This document shows, in pieces, positions 17,596 to 24,032 of a DNA stretch of 57,431 nucleotides. The notes beneath the pieces are model-generated. The model saw nothing but the letters and a program-made list of their open reading frames with translations, had not been told where the DNA came from and ran no database searches. Positions within the stretch are counted from its first letter, which is position 1; the number at the start of each line of letters is the position of its first letter. The translations under genes were made by a program, and so were the position numbers. Source of the DNA: Fibrobacter sp. (GTDB lineage Bacteria; Fibrobacterota; Fibrobacteria; Fibrobacterales; Fibrobacteraceae); the NCBI GenBank assembly GCA_017642335.1, contig JAGCPF010000055.1, positions 1 to 57,431 of the forward strand. Reading direction: 5' to 3'.

Positions 17596-17626
17596 CAAAG
17601 ATAGAAAAACGGCTCCGTTTAGTCGA
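17596..17626 (-). promoter_or_regulatory. Aconitase promoter
   Basis: Minus strand TCGACT (17621-17626), 17-nt spacer, TATCTT followed by TG (17596-17603, an exact TAnnTTTG). This is a normal short-leader promoter with a ribosome site. Confidence 0.5.
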
Positions 17627-17688
17627 GCCCCGGTAAAGAGATTTTTGCCCAAAGAGAATCTTTCCGGTTTGTTGGTGCTGTTTTTGAC

Positions 17689-17717
17689 TTGCCAATGGAG
17701 CTATTGATTCCTAAATT
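17689..17717 (+). promoter_or_regulatory. Promoter of trpCF leader
   Basis: TTGCCA, exactly 17 nt, TAAATT. The leader-peptide ATG begins 6 nt after the -10 hexamer. The same two hexamers with the same spacing recur before the trpBA leader, indicating common control. Confidence 0.65.
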
Positions 17718-17723
17718 GCGGAT

Positions 17724-17795
17724 ATGCAGATTAAAATGGCAAGTACAGCAAAAGAATTTTTTGCCAACCGCTGGTGGTGGGGCTCTCTTGGATAG
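17724..17795 (+). CDS. trpL: Trp leader peptide 1 (attenuator of trpCF)
   Basis: 23-codon ORF encoding MQIKMASTAKEFF, then ANRWWWGSLG, then stop. Three consecutive Trp codons are the sensor for charged tRNA-Trp: stalling there frees the downstream antiterminator. There is almost no leader before the ATG, so initiation is probably leaderless. The Trp codons overlap the left arm of the 1:2 hairpin (GGGCTCT at 17780-17786). Confidence 0.85.
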   Translation: MQIKMASTAKEFFANRWWWGSLG

Positions 17796-17860
17796 AGTCC
17801 GTGTTTGCGTTTAATCTGGAAAGGTTTACAAAGGCATTCGGACTCACCGGATGCCTTTTT
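17780..17860 (+). promoter_or_regulatory. Trp transcription attenuator 1
   Basis: The classical three alternative pairings can be read directly. 1:2 is GGGCTCT (17780-17786) with AGAGTCC (17794-17800, one G-U). 2:3 (antiterminator) is GAGTCCG (17795-17801) with CGGACTC (17839-17845), perfect. 3:4 (terminator) is AAGGCATTCGG / CCGGATGCCTT with T-G wobble and a T run at 17831-17860. CAGATTAAA at the leader start (17727-17735) also pairs perfectly with TTTAATCTG (17810-17818). With Trp starvation the ribosome stalls on WWW, 2:3 forms and trpCF is transcribed. Confidence 0.85.
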
Positions 17861-17893
17861 AGGTTCCGGGACCATGGTGCCAGAGAGGAAAAG

Positions 17894-19513
17894 ATGAGTG
17901 AAGACATTTTGAGCAAGATAGTGCGAATGCGCCGTGAGGATATTGACCGGTTAGGCTTGAATTTTGGAATAGAAATCCCGGAACGGCGCCGTGGAGGCCA
18001 TACAGAATTTCTCGGCAATGCGGGGGCGATTCTCGAAGTCAAGCGTGCGTCGCCATCGAAGGGCGATATCGCTCCGGACCTGGACCCGGTGGCTCTAGCG
18101 ACGACTTATGCCGAAGCCCATGCGCAGGCGGTATCGGTGCTCACCGAAGGGAACTTCTTCAAGGGCTCGCTCCGCGACCTGATTGCCGTGGCCGACCTTA
18201 TGGAACGCCGTCGCCAACAGGGGCTACATGCGTGCGCCGTGCTCCGCAAGGATTTCTTGCTGTTCGAAGACGAAATTGATATCGCCTACCGTTGCGGTGC
18301 CGATGCAGTACTTTTGATTGCTCGAATTCTTGATGACGAACAGCTTGTGAAGATGGCCCGCCGTGCACAGAAGTTTGGGATCCAGGCATTTGTTGAGGTC
18401 CGGGAGAAGGATGATTTCCGCAAGCTGAACCTCGTGCTGGAAGCGCTTGGCGATGCAGCTGCAAAGACGGTTGTCGCGGGCGTGAATTCGCGCGACCTGG
18501 CTACGTTCCATACGGATCCGCTGGTGCCGGCATCGGTTCGCAGCAAGCTCCCGGCCAAGGCTGTCTTCGAATCGGGAATCCTCACGCCAGCTGATGCTGC
18601 CTATGCGCGCAGCCTCGGGTTTACGGGAATCCTCGTGGGGGAGGCGGTTGCGAAGAACCCGCCGCTGGCAAAAGAAGTCGTTGGCGCCTTTGAAGCGGGC
18701 TGCGAAAATGCACGAGGCAAGTTCTGGAAAAAGTTCGCAGAACGAAAAGTGCTGAAACACATTCACGCATCGTCTAACGTTACTTGTCATTGCGAGGAAC
18801 AAAGTGACGAAGCAATCTTTGGCAAGAATCGTCCGTTGGTCAAAATCTGCGGCATCACGCGCGTCGAAGACGGCTTGCTCGCCGCCGAACTCGGCGCAGA
18901 CATGCTCGGGTTTGTATTCAGCACCACAAAACGGCTCACGACCGAAACGTTCGTGCGCAGCTTTAAAGAGAGATTGCTTCGCCTTGCTCGCAATGACAAT
19001 CAAAACGGTTGTCTCGCTTGTTCAATCCCGCTCCTCGTCGGTGTTATTACCGACCCGAATTCCGAAGAAGGCAAGACTGCCATCAAGCTCGCTCAGGAAG
19101 GCGTGCTCGATGCCGTGCAGTTTCACGGCGTTGACCCGTTGAATCTTGAATGTCATTGCGAGCACGAAGTGCGAAGCAATCTGCCGTACTATTGCGCAGC
19201 TCGCATTGGCGAAGCCTCCGATTTCGAATACGTTGCCAACCTCCGCAAAAACGGAGAACCCCGCATCTTGCTCGATGCGAAGGTCGAAGGCATTCCCGGC
19301 GGTACTGGCAAGACCATTCCCGAGTCATTGCTTCTTGAAAAAGCGGGCAACATCCCATTCTGGCTTGCTGGCGGCATCACGCCCGAAAATGTGGGCGCGA
19401 TTTGCGAAAAGTTCCATCCTGAACTTATCGACGTTTCCAGCGGTGTCGAAGACGCTCCCGGAATCAAGGACCGCAAAAAATTGCAGGAATTGTTCAAAAA
19501 AATTGAAAAATAG
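17894..19513 (+). CDS. trpCF: Fused indole-3-glycerol phosphate synthase / PRA isomerase
   Basis: 539 residues carrying two consecutive tryptophan-pathway enzymes in the order TrpC-TrpF. TrpC (about 1-265) shows AILEVKRASPSKGDIAP with the catalytic Lys, AVLRKDFL, GVNSRDL and GFTGILVGEAV. TrpF (about 316-539) shows VKICGITRVEDG with its catalytic Cys, LLVGVITD, VQFHG, RILLDAK with the catalytic Asp, and LAGGITPENV...DVSSGVE. The linker and two TrpF loops contain translated copies of a palindromic repeat: CHCEEQSDEAI near 299, RLLRLARNDNQ near 360 and CHCEHEVRSN near 420. All key residues survive, so it should be active. A GAGGAAAAG ribosome site supports ATG 17894. It is followed by a separately promoted trpBA unit. 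Confidence 0.94.
   Translation: MSEDILSKIVRMRREDIDRLGLNFGIEIPERRRGGHTEFLGNAGAILEVKRASPSKGDIAPDLDPVALATTYAEAHAQAVSVLTEGNFFKGSLRDLIAVADLMERRRQQGLHACAVLRKDFLLFEDEIDIAYRCGADAVLLIARILDDEQLVKMARRAQKFGIQAFVEVREKDDFRKLNLVLEALGDAAAKTVVAGVNSRDLATFHTDPLVPASVRSKLPAKAVFESGILTPADAAYARSLGFTGILVGEAVAKNPPLAKEVVGAFEAGCENARGKFWKKFAERKVLKHIHASSNVTCHCEEQSDEAIFGKNRPLVKICGITRVEDGLLAAELGADMLGFVFSTTKRLTTETFVRSFKERLLRLARNDNQNGCLACSIPLLVGVITDPNSEEGKTAIKLAQEGVLDAVQFHGVDPLNLECHCEHEVRSNLPYYCAARIGEASDFEYVANLRKNGEPRILLDAKVEGIPGGTGKTIPESLLLEKAGNIPFWLAGGITPENVGAICEKFHPELIDVSSGVEDAPGIKDRKKLQELFKKIEK
18786..18818 (+). repeat. Palindromic repeat copy A, in frame in trpCF linker
   Basis: 33 nt beginning GTCATTGCGAGG and ending AAGCAATCT. 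It encodes part of CHCEEQSDEAI between the TrpC and TrpF domains. Copies B-D share the GTCATTGCGAG...GAAGCAATCT ends; copies B and D are inverted. Confidence 0.85.
18971..18997 (-). repeat. Palindromic repeat copy B, in frame in TrpF
   Basis: Reads AGATTGCTTCG...CTCGCAATGAC on the plus strand, i.e. inverted relative to copy A. It encodes LLRLARNDN between helix 2 and strand 3 of the TrpF barrel, just before the PLLVGVITD strand. Confidence 0.85.
19152..19182 (+). repeat. Palindromic repeat copy C, in frame in TrpF
   Basis: GTCATTGCGAGC...GCGAAGCAATCT, encoding CHCEHEVRSN. It lies after the VQFHGVDPLNLE helix and before the next strand of the barrel. Confidence 0.85.
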
Positions 19514-19566
19514 GCAAAAATTACACAAAAGATAAAAAAATATTACATAAAAATGACGTTAAACTA

Positions 19567-19595
19567 TTGACTATCAATGAATTAGAGTCTATATT
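19567..19595 (+). promoter_or_regulatory. Promoter of altered attenuator copy
   Basis: TTGACT, exactly 17 nt, TATATT. This is the best canonical two-hexamer promoter in the window, and it drives the region with the altered leader ORF rather than directly a structural gene. Confidence 0.6.
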
Positions 19596-19607
19596 GTTTA
19601 CCATAAA

Positions 19608-19739
19608 GATGAAATTGGCAATCCGCTTCGACGCTTGCGCTGCTTGCGATGAAGTTCTCGAAACGGGATTTTGGTTTTGCCAATTTCATCAAGTGTTTAA
19701 CAGAAGGCTTTCGGAACTCACGGAAGCCTTCATTTTTTT
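19608..19739 (+). promoter_or_regulatory. Third, altered attenuator-like region
   Basis: A perfect 14-bp long-range pairing, GATGAAATTGGCAA (19608-19621) with TTGCCAATTTCATC (19677-19690), brackets the region. A strong terminator follows (GAAGGCTTTCG / CGGAAGCCTTC with T7, 19703-19739). No exact antiterminator partner for CGGAACTC is present, unlike the two intact copies. Confidence 0.65.
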
Positions 19740-19800
19740 GTCTTTTCTAAAAGCGACCCCTTGCCAGCCAAAAAAGACATTCCTAAATTATGCGCCATGA
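19609..19800 (+). CDS. Leader-like ORF lacking the Trp run (altered trpL copy)
   Basis: A 63-codon frame starting MKLAIRFDACAACDEVLETG. Its DNA aligns with the trpBA leader region at both ends (ATGAAATTGGCAATCCG versus ATGAAATCTGCAATCCG; ATTTCATCAAGTGTTT; the AGGCTTTCGG terminator). The WWW codons, however, are replaced by a GCTTGCGCTGCTTGC stretch, and there is no early stop. The frame therefore runs through the terminator and ends with TGA overlapping the ATG of trpL2 by 4 nt. It may be a decaying duplicate or a leader that senses something else. Translation is unproven. Confidence 0.4.
   Translation: MKLAIRFDACAACDEVLETGFWFCQFHQVFNRRLSELTEAFIFLSFLKATPCQPKKTFLNYAP
19703..19739 (+). terminator. 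Terminator of altered attenuator / end of trpCF transcript
   Basis: 11-bp stem with one T-G wobble, 7-nt loop, then CA and seven T. It also stops transcripts from trpCF, which ends about 190 nt upstream. Confidence 0.8.
19761..19789 (+). promoter_or_regulatory. Promoter of trpBA leader
   Basis: TTGCCA, exactly 17 nt, TAAATT: the same hexamers and spacing as the trpCF leader promoter. The leader ATG follows 7 nt after the -10 hexamer. Confidence 0.65.
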
Positions 19801-19853
19801 AGATGAAATCTGCAATCCGTTTCAACCGTTGGTGGTGGGGCTCTAGAACATAG
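19797..19853 (+). CDS. trpL: Trp leader peptide 2 (attenuator of trpBA)
   Basis: 18-codon ORF MKMKSAIRFNRWWWGSRT then TAG. Three consecutive Trp codons lie in the same NRWWWGS context as leader 1. The ATG overlaps the stop of the preceding altered leader frame (ATGA). Leader initiation is again nearly leaderless. Confidence 0.85.
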   Translation: MKMKSAIRFNRWWWGSRT

Positions 19854-19923
19854 AGTCCGGTTTTGCCGATTTCATCAAGTGTTTGCAAAAGGCTTTCGGA
19901 CTCCCCGAAAGCCTTAATTTTTT
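19838..19923 (+). promoter_or_regulatory. Trp transcription attenuator 2
   Basis: Pairings mirror attenuator 1. 1:2 is GGGCTCT (19838-19844) with AGAGTCC (19852-19858). 2:3 is GAGTCCG (19853-19859) with CGGACTC (19897-19903), perfect. 3:4 is AAGGCTTTCGG / CCGAAAGCCTT (19889-19915) followed by a T6 run. The 5' GATGAAATCTGCAA (19802-19815) pairs 13/14 with TTGCCGATTTCATC (19863-19876). Confidence 0.87.
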
Positions 19924-19969
19924 ACCCTGAGAACCTTTAACCCTAGCCACTAACCATTCCTTTCAAAAA

Positions 19970-21313
19970 ATGACGCAGAATAAAATAAACAACTCCATAT
20001 CTCAAAGCGAAGCGTGCTCAAAGCGCTTTAGCGCGACCTCATCCCTCACGGCCTCCAACAACGGTTTCTTTGACAAGTTCGGCGGCAAGTATGTTGCCGA
20101 AATCATCCGCCGCCCGCTTGACGACCTCGAAGCGGCCTTCAACAAGTACATCCACGATCCGGAATTCCTCGAGGAACTTCGCATTATCCAGCGCGACTAT
20201 ATCGGCCGCGGGACTCCGCTGTACTTCGCCCCGACGGCGACCGAACTCCTGGGCGGTGCGCAGATCTACATCAAGCTTGAAGGCCTCGCCAACACGGGCG
20301 CCCACAAAATCAACAACGCTATCGGTCAGTGCTTGCTCGCCAAGAAGATGGGCAAAACCCGCATTATCGCGGAGACGGGTGCCGGCCAGCACGGTCTCGC
20401 CACCGCCGCCGCTTGCGCAAAACTCGGGCTCGAATGCGTCGTGTACATGGGCGAAGTCGATGTCCGTCGCCAGCAACCGAACGTGGCGACCATGGAAATG
20501 TACGGCGCGAAGGTCGTGCCGGTCACGAGCGGCAGCCGCACCCTGAAGGATGCCGTGAACGAAGCCATGCGCGACTGGGCAACGAACTTCCAGAACACGC
20601 ACTACGTGCTCGGTTCTGCCCTCGGCCCCGCCCCGTTCCCGGATATCGTACGCACGTTCCAGTCCATCATCGGCGAAGAAGTCAAGCGCCAGGCTGCCGA
20701 ACGTAACATCGACATCGCCGCGGTCGTCGCCTGCGTCGGTGGCGGAAGCAACTCCATCGGCGTGTTCACTCCGTTTATCGAAGACAAGAACGTGCGCCTG
20801 ATCGGTGCCGAAGCCGGTGGCATCGGCCCGAACATGGGCGAGAACGCTTCCCGCATGACGGGTAACGCGAGCCGCGAAGGCATTGTGCAGGGTTACAAGA
20901 GCCGCTTCCTCATCGATGAAGACGGCCAGTCGCTGCCGACCCGCTCCATTTCTGCCGGTCTTGACTACATGGGTATCGGCCCGCAGCTTGCCGCTCTCGG
21001 GGAATCGGGCCGCGTGGAATTCACGAGCATCCTCGACAAGGAAGCGCTCGAGGCCGTGAAGTTCTTCGCCCGCAACGAAGGCATCCTGTTTGCGCTCGAA
21101 AGCGCGCACGCCGGCGCCGCCGCCATGAAGATTGCGAAGGAACTCCCGAAGGACAAGGCGCTCGTCATCAACATGAGCGGTCGCGGTGACAAGGACATCT
21201 TTATCACGAGCCCGGTGTTCCGCCCCGAAAAGTGGAAGGAATTCCTGAAGGCGGAACTCAAGCGCCTCGAAAACAACGAAGACATCCACGACGCGGAGAT
21301 AATGAATAAATAG
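19970..21313 (+). CDS. trpB: Tryptophan synthase beta chain
   Basis: 447 residues. The PLP enzyme joins indole and serine to make tryptophan. The PLP Lys is in NTGAHKINNAIG (Lys113), the phosphate-binding GGGSNS is in VACVGGGSNSIG, and MSGRGDKDIF closes the protein. GAGQHG and the COMM-domain region are intact. The conserved part starts at about residue 32 (GFFDKFGGKYV). The 31-residue extension before it (QSEACSKRFSATSSL) is encoded by DNA resembling the CTCAAAGCGC repeat found before dapL, so it is probably repeat-derived. No better in-frame start exists downstream. It has its own promoter and attenuator and is followed by trpA. Confidence 0.96.
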   Translation: MTQNKINNSISQSEACSKRFSATSSLTASNNGFFDKFGGKYVAEIIRRPLDDLEAAFNKYIHDPEFLEELRIIQRDYIGRGTPLYFAPTATELLGGAQIYIKLEGLANTGAHKINNAIGQCLLAKKMGKTRIIAETGAGQHGLATAAACAKLGLECVVYMGEVDVRRQQPNVATMEMYGAKVVPVTSGSRTLKDAVNEAMRDWATNFQNTHYVLGSALGPAPFPDIVRTFQSIIGEEVKRQAAERNIDIAAVVACVGGGSNSIGVFTPFIEDKNVRLIGAEAGGIGPNMGENASRMTGNASREGIVQGYKSRFLIDEDGQSLPTRSISAGLDYMGIGPQLAALGESGRVEFTSILDKEALEAVKFFARNEGILFALESAHAGAAAMKIAKELPKDKALVINMSGRGDKDIFITSPVFRPEKWKEFLKAELKRLENNEDIHDAEIMNK

Positions 21314-21460
21314 AGACTAGGGCCTAGAATCTAGGATCTAGGGATAATGTCATGCGTAAACTACTTTTTTATAAAGGCGGCGAAGCCGCGATTATCCTCA
21401 CTAGTCTCTAGCCTCTAATCTCTTATCTCTAACAACCAACAACCTTTTCTTACGGCTTAA
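21314..21460. repeat. Inverted-repeat spacer between trpB and trpA
   Basis: AGAGACTAG after trpB is the exact reverse complement of CTAGTCTCT about 80 nt later. Inside lie GGATAAT / ATTATCC and a short GCGGC GAA GCCGC hairpin. CTAG-rich degenerate copies fill both arms (CTAGAATCTAGGATCTAGGG). No transposase is present; it resembles a miniature inverted-repeat unit or folded spacer. trpA lacks another promoter that I can recognise, so transcription probably passes through. Confidence 0.6.
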
Positions 21461-21462
21461 TT

Positions 21463-22218
21463 ATGATTAACCTCATGTCTCATCTCATTGCCGGGTTCCC
21501 GGACGCACAAACTTCTATCGCCATCGCCGATGCCCTCGTGAAGGGTGGCGCGAACATCCTTGAAATCCAGCTTGCTTTCAGCGATCCGAGTGCTGACGGT
21601 CCCGCTATCCAGACGGCTTCTACGGTCGCTCTCGAGAAGGGCTACTCCACCAAGCAGGGACTCGAAATCGTGAAGAAAATTCACGAACGCCACCCCGAAA
21701 CGCCTATCTACATCATGACCTACGGCTCGCTCGCCTTCACTCCGGGCGTTGAGAACTTCGTGAAGATGTGCAAGGACGCGGGCGTTTCCGCCTGCATCAT
21801 TCCGGACCTGCCGTTCGACTGCGACGAAGGCCTTACCGAAGCCTGCAAGAAGCATGGCCTCGAGAACATCCCGGTGGCGGCCCCGAGCATGACGAAGGAA
21901 CGCCTCGAAACAATGGCTTCCAATGGCTTCAAGTACATCTACGCTGCCCTCCGCGCGGGCACAACCGGCAGCGAAACGACGATTGACCAGGCGACACTCG
22001 ACTTTATCGACACGGTCGGTAAGGGTGGCGCGAAGGTGCTCGGCGGCTTCGGCATCCGTAACGGCGAACAGTCCAAGGTGCTTTCCAAGCACGTGTACGC
22101 CGTCGTGGCAGGTTCCGTTTTCGTGAACATCGTGCTCGGCAATGAAGACTCTGCCGAAGGCCGCAAAAAAGCCATCGCCGAAATCGAGGCGAAGGCTAAG
22201 GAAATCGCTGGGAAGTAA
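21463..22218 (+). CDS. trpA: Tryptophan synthase alpha chain
   Basis: 251 residues, near the short end of the family (~260-270). It cleaves indole-3-glycerol phosphate and passes indole to TrpB. The catalytic Glu and Asp lie in NILEIQLAFSDPSADGPAIQ (Glu34, Asp45). The usual GxPFSDP is here QLAFSDP, an unusual variant. Phosphate-binding and C-terminal motifs are present (YAALRAGTTGSET; GGFGIRNGEQ; VVAGSVFV). The N-terminus is short, starting nearly at MSHLIAGFPD. It follows trpB across a 149-nt inverted-repeat spacer, and a hairpin terminator closes the unit. Confidence 0.94.
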   Translation: MINLMSHLIAGFPDAQTSIAIADALVKGGANILEIQLAFSDPSADGPAIQTASTVALEKGYSTKQGLEIVKKIHERHPETPIYIMTYGSLAFTPGVENFVKMCKDAGVSACIIPDLPFDCDEGLTEACKKHGLENIPVAAPSMTKERLETMASNGFKYIYAALRAGTTGSETTIDQATLDFIDTVGKGGAKVLGGFGIRNGEQSKVLSKHVYAVVAGSVFVNIVLGNEDSAEGRKKAIAEIEAKAKEIAGK

Positions 22219-22227
22219 CGAACGGTC

Positions 22228-22248
22228 ATTCCCGACTTAATCGGGAAT
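22228..22248 (+). terminator. Terminator after trpA
   Basis: 8-bp stem ATTCCCGA / TCGGGAAT with a 5-nt loop, followed by TTCCTT. The T run is short and interrupted. Confidence 0.6.
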
Positions 22249-22252
22249 TTCC

Positions 22253-22567
22253 TTACTTCTTAAATTTCACGGCGGTTCCGTAGGCGATGATTTCTGCGGA
22301 ACCAGCCATCACTGAAGCGGTTGCAAAACGCACGTTTACGATAGCGTCTGCGCCGATGATGCCGGCTTGTTTTTCCATACGTTCAATGGCGATGTTGCGG
22401 GCGTCGTTCAGCATTTCGGTGTAACCGGCAATTTCTCCCCCCACAAGCGTTTTGAGTCCGGCAAACACGTCGCGAACCACGTTCTTGCTAAAGACCACGC
22501 TCCCACGCACCATCTGGAGTGTCTCAATTTCTTTGTCCGTAATAAAATCTGTTGTATACAGTTTCAT
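22253..22567 (-). CDS. UPF0145 / YbjQ-family protein
   Basis: 104 residues matching the YbjQ family (UPF0145, heavy-metal-binding-like domain). Landmarks are ETLQMVRGSVVFSKNVVRD near the N-terminus, the central AIERMEKQAGIIGADAIVNV and the terminal EIIAYGTAVKF. Members form pentameric dodecin-like rings, but the function is not established. The gene converges on trpA (34 nt gap). A GGAG ribosome site and a TATATTTAG box lie just upstream. Confidence 0.88.
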   Translation of the reverse strand: MKLYTTDFITDKEIETLQMVRGSVVFSKNVVRDVFAGLKTLVGGEIAGYTEMLNDARNIAIERMEKQAGIIGADAIVNVRFATASVMAGSAEIIAYGTAVKFKK

Positions 22568-22704
22568 TGTGCTCTCCTTTTTGCACTAAATATAAAATAA
22601 TTTTATTCGGCCGCTAGTTTTGGCACAAATACGTACTCGCCTATACAACAACGCCTCGGCTGGGCCGGGGCGTGTCGATATAGTTTTTGAAGGCTTTTCG
22701 AAAA
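22568..22704. other. Intergenic region with GC-rich hairpin
   Basis: Holds the UPF0145 promoter (TATATTTAG on minus) and a stem ACGCCTCGGC / GCCGGGGCGT near 22650-22672. The hairpin is the likely end of the COG0523 GTPase transcript, though its T run is poor. Confidence 0.45.
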
Positions 22705-24027
22705 TTATTCGCCGAGGCAGGAATCCATCGCGGCGATAATCTTCTTCTTGTCCATGTGCTGGCCGATGAATACGAGGCGGATGATGCGGTCGCCGTACTT
22801 TTCGTCCCACACTTTCACGAGGTCCGGATTTTCGCGGAGAATGCGCTTTTGCATTTCTTCGTTTTCGGAAGCGAACCAGGGGCCGAAATTCTGGGCAGAA
22901 GCCTGCTTGCCGGCCTGTTCGAACAAGAAACTGTTGTCGCGGTCGTCTTCGAACCACACAAGGCCCTTGGTGCGGATGATGCTTGTGGGGTAGTCGTCTA
23001 GCAACACTTCGAAACGTTCGCGGATGAGCGGGCGGCGGCGTTCGTACACGAACGTGCTGATGCCGTATTCGTCGCCATGCGGATGGTCCTTGTCGTGGTG
23101 GTGGCCGCAGTGGCACACGCCGTGTTCATGGTCGCAATGGCTGTGATCTTCGTGTTCGTGGTCATGCTCATCGTGGTCATGTTCGTCATGATCATGGTGA
23201 TGATGTTCGTGTTCATCTTCGTCATGGTCGTGATGGTGATGCTTGTGCTCGTCGTGGTCATCATCGTCGTCATCGATGTCTTCGGGAGCCGTTTCCTTCA
23301 TGAGTTCCTTGGCCCAGGCGGCAGAATTCCCGACCTTTTCGAAATCGAACTGCTTGGTGTCGAGGATATCCTTCATCTCGACTTTGCCGTAGTTCGTCTC
23401 GATCATCTTGGCTTCGGGCTGCAATGCGCGCACCACGGCCTTCACGTGTTCGAGGTCGGTTTTGGACAAACTATCGACCTTGTTCATCACGATGGTGTTG
23501 CAGAATTCGATTTGCTGGATGAGGAGGTTCGCAATGTCTTCTTCTTCGAGGTCCTTGTCCAGGAGTTTCTGGCCGCCGGCGAATTCGTCGGCGAGGCGGG
23601 CGACGTCCACCACGGAGACGATGTTGTCTAGGTGGCAGGGGAGGGGACGCCCGTCGCGGCTCCGCAGCTGGCTTCCGGCCATGCAGATAGTCTGGGCGAT
23701 AGGGATGGGTTCGCAGATGCCGCTCGCTTCGATGAGGATGTAGTCGAACTTGTTCATTTCGAGGAGTTCGGCAATCTGTTCCAGGAGGTCGGTCTTGAGG
23801 GAACAGCAGATGCAGCCGTTGGAGAGCGGGACGACTTTGCCGGAATCTTCCTTGGTGATATTTCCGCCCTTTTCGATAAGCGTCTGGTCGATGTTCACTT
23901 CGCCGATATCGTTCACGATGACGGCGACGTGGTAGCCTTGCTGGTTGTTGAGGACGAAATTGAGGAGGGTGGTTTTACCGGCTCCGAGGTAACCGGTGAG
24001 CAGTGTGATAGGTACTGACTTTTTCAT
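22705..24027 (-). CDS. COG0523 (CobW-type) GTPase with long His/Asp region
   Basis: 440 residues. These G3E P-loop GTPases act as metal chaperones. Visible are the P-loop GYLGAGKTT (12-20), the metal-binding CxCC (GCICCSL, Cys72/74/75), and the guanine-specificity NKVD (182-185). The C-terminal CobW domain ends at about 440 (IIRLVFIGQHMDKKKIIAAM). Between them, about 251-318 is an extreme His/Asp/Glu tract with CHCGHHHDKDHPHG, which would bind many Zn or Ni ions. Zinc chaperone or store is the likeliest role, with cobalt or nickel as alternatives. A TAAATTTC box at 24033-24040 ends 5 nt before the ATG. No clear Zur operator was recognised. Confidence 0.9.
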   Translation of the reverse strand: MKKSVPITLLTGYLGAGKTTLLNFVLNNQQGYHVAVIVNDIGEVNIDQTLIEKGGNITKEDSGKVVPLSNGCICCSLKTDLLEQIAELLEMNKFDYILIEASGICEPIPIAQTICMAGSQLRSRDGRPLPCHLDNIVSVVDVARLADEFAGGQKLLDKDLEEEDIANLLIQQIEFCNTIVMNKVDSLSKTDLEHVKAVVRALQPEAKMIETNYGKVEMKDILDTKQFDFEKVGNSAAWAKELMKETAPEDIDDDDDDHDEHKHHHHDHDEDEHEHHHHDHDEHDHDEHDHEHEDHSHCDHEHGVCHCGHHHDKDHPHGDEYGISTFVYERRRPLIRERFEVLLDDYPTSIIRTKGLVWFEDDRDNSFLFEQAGKQASAQNFGPWFASENEEMQKRILRENPDLVKVWDEKYGDRIIRLVFIGQHMDKKKIIAAMDSCLGE

Positions 24028-24032
24028 GCGAG

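Noticed and set aside
15232..17604. A 790-residue open frame on the plus strand across aconitase
   Set aside because: It is antisense to a fully conserved aconitase. Its protein is a Val/His/Glu-rich composition artefact of the codon bias of the real gene and matches no family.
18786..19182. Frameshift or pseudogene interpretation of trpCF because of the repeat inserts
   Set aside because: The frame is open throughout, and the catalytic residues of both domains and the barrel motifs on each side of the inserts are intact.
21314..21460. Insertion sequence between trpB and trpA
   Set aside because: There is no transposase frame, and the inverted repeats are short and degenerate; kept only as a repeat spacer.
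22998..23280. Met/Thr-rich and Val-rich frames across the His tract of the COG0523 GTPase
   Set aside because: They are alternative-frame readings of CATGAC-type repeats in the His/Asp tract.
23080..23280. CRISPR-like or minisatellite array
   Set aside because: The repeats are codon-level His/Asp repetition with no spacer structure. No other region shows regularly spaced repeats of 25-40 nt.
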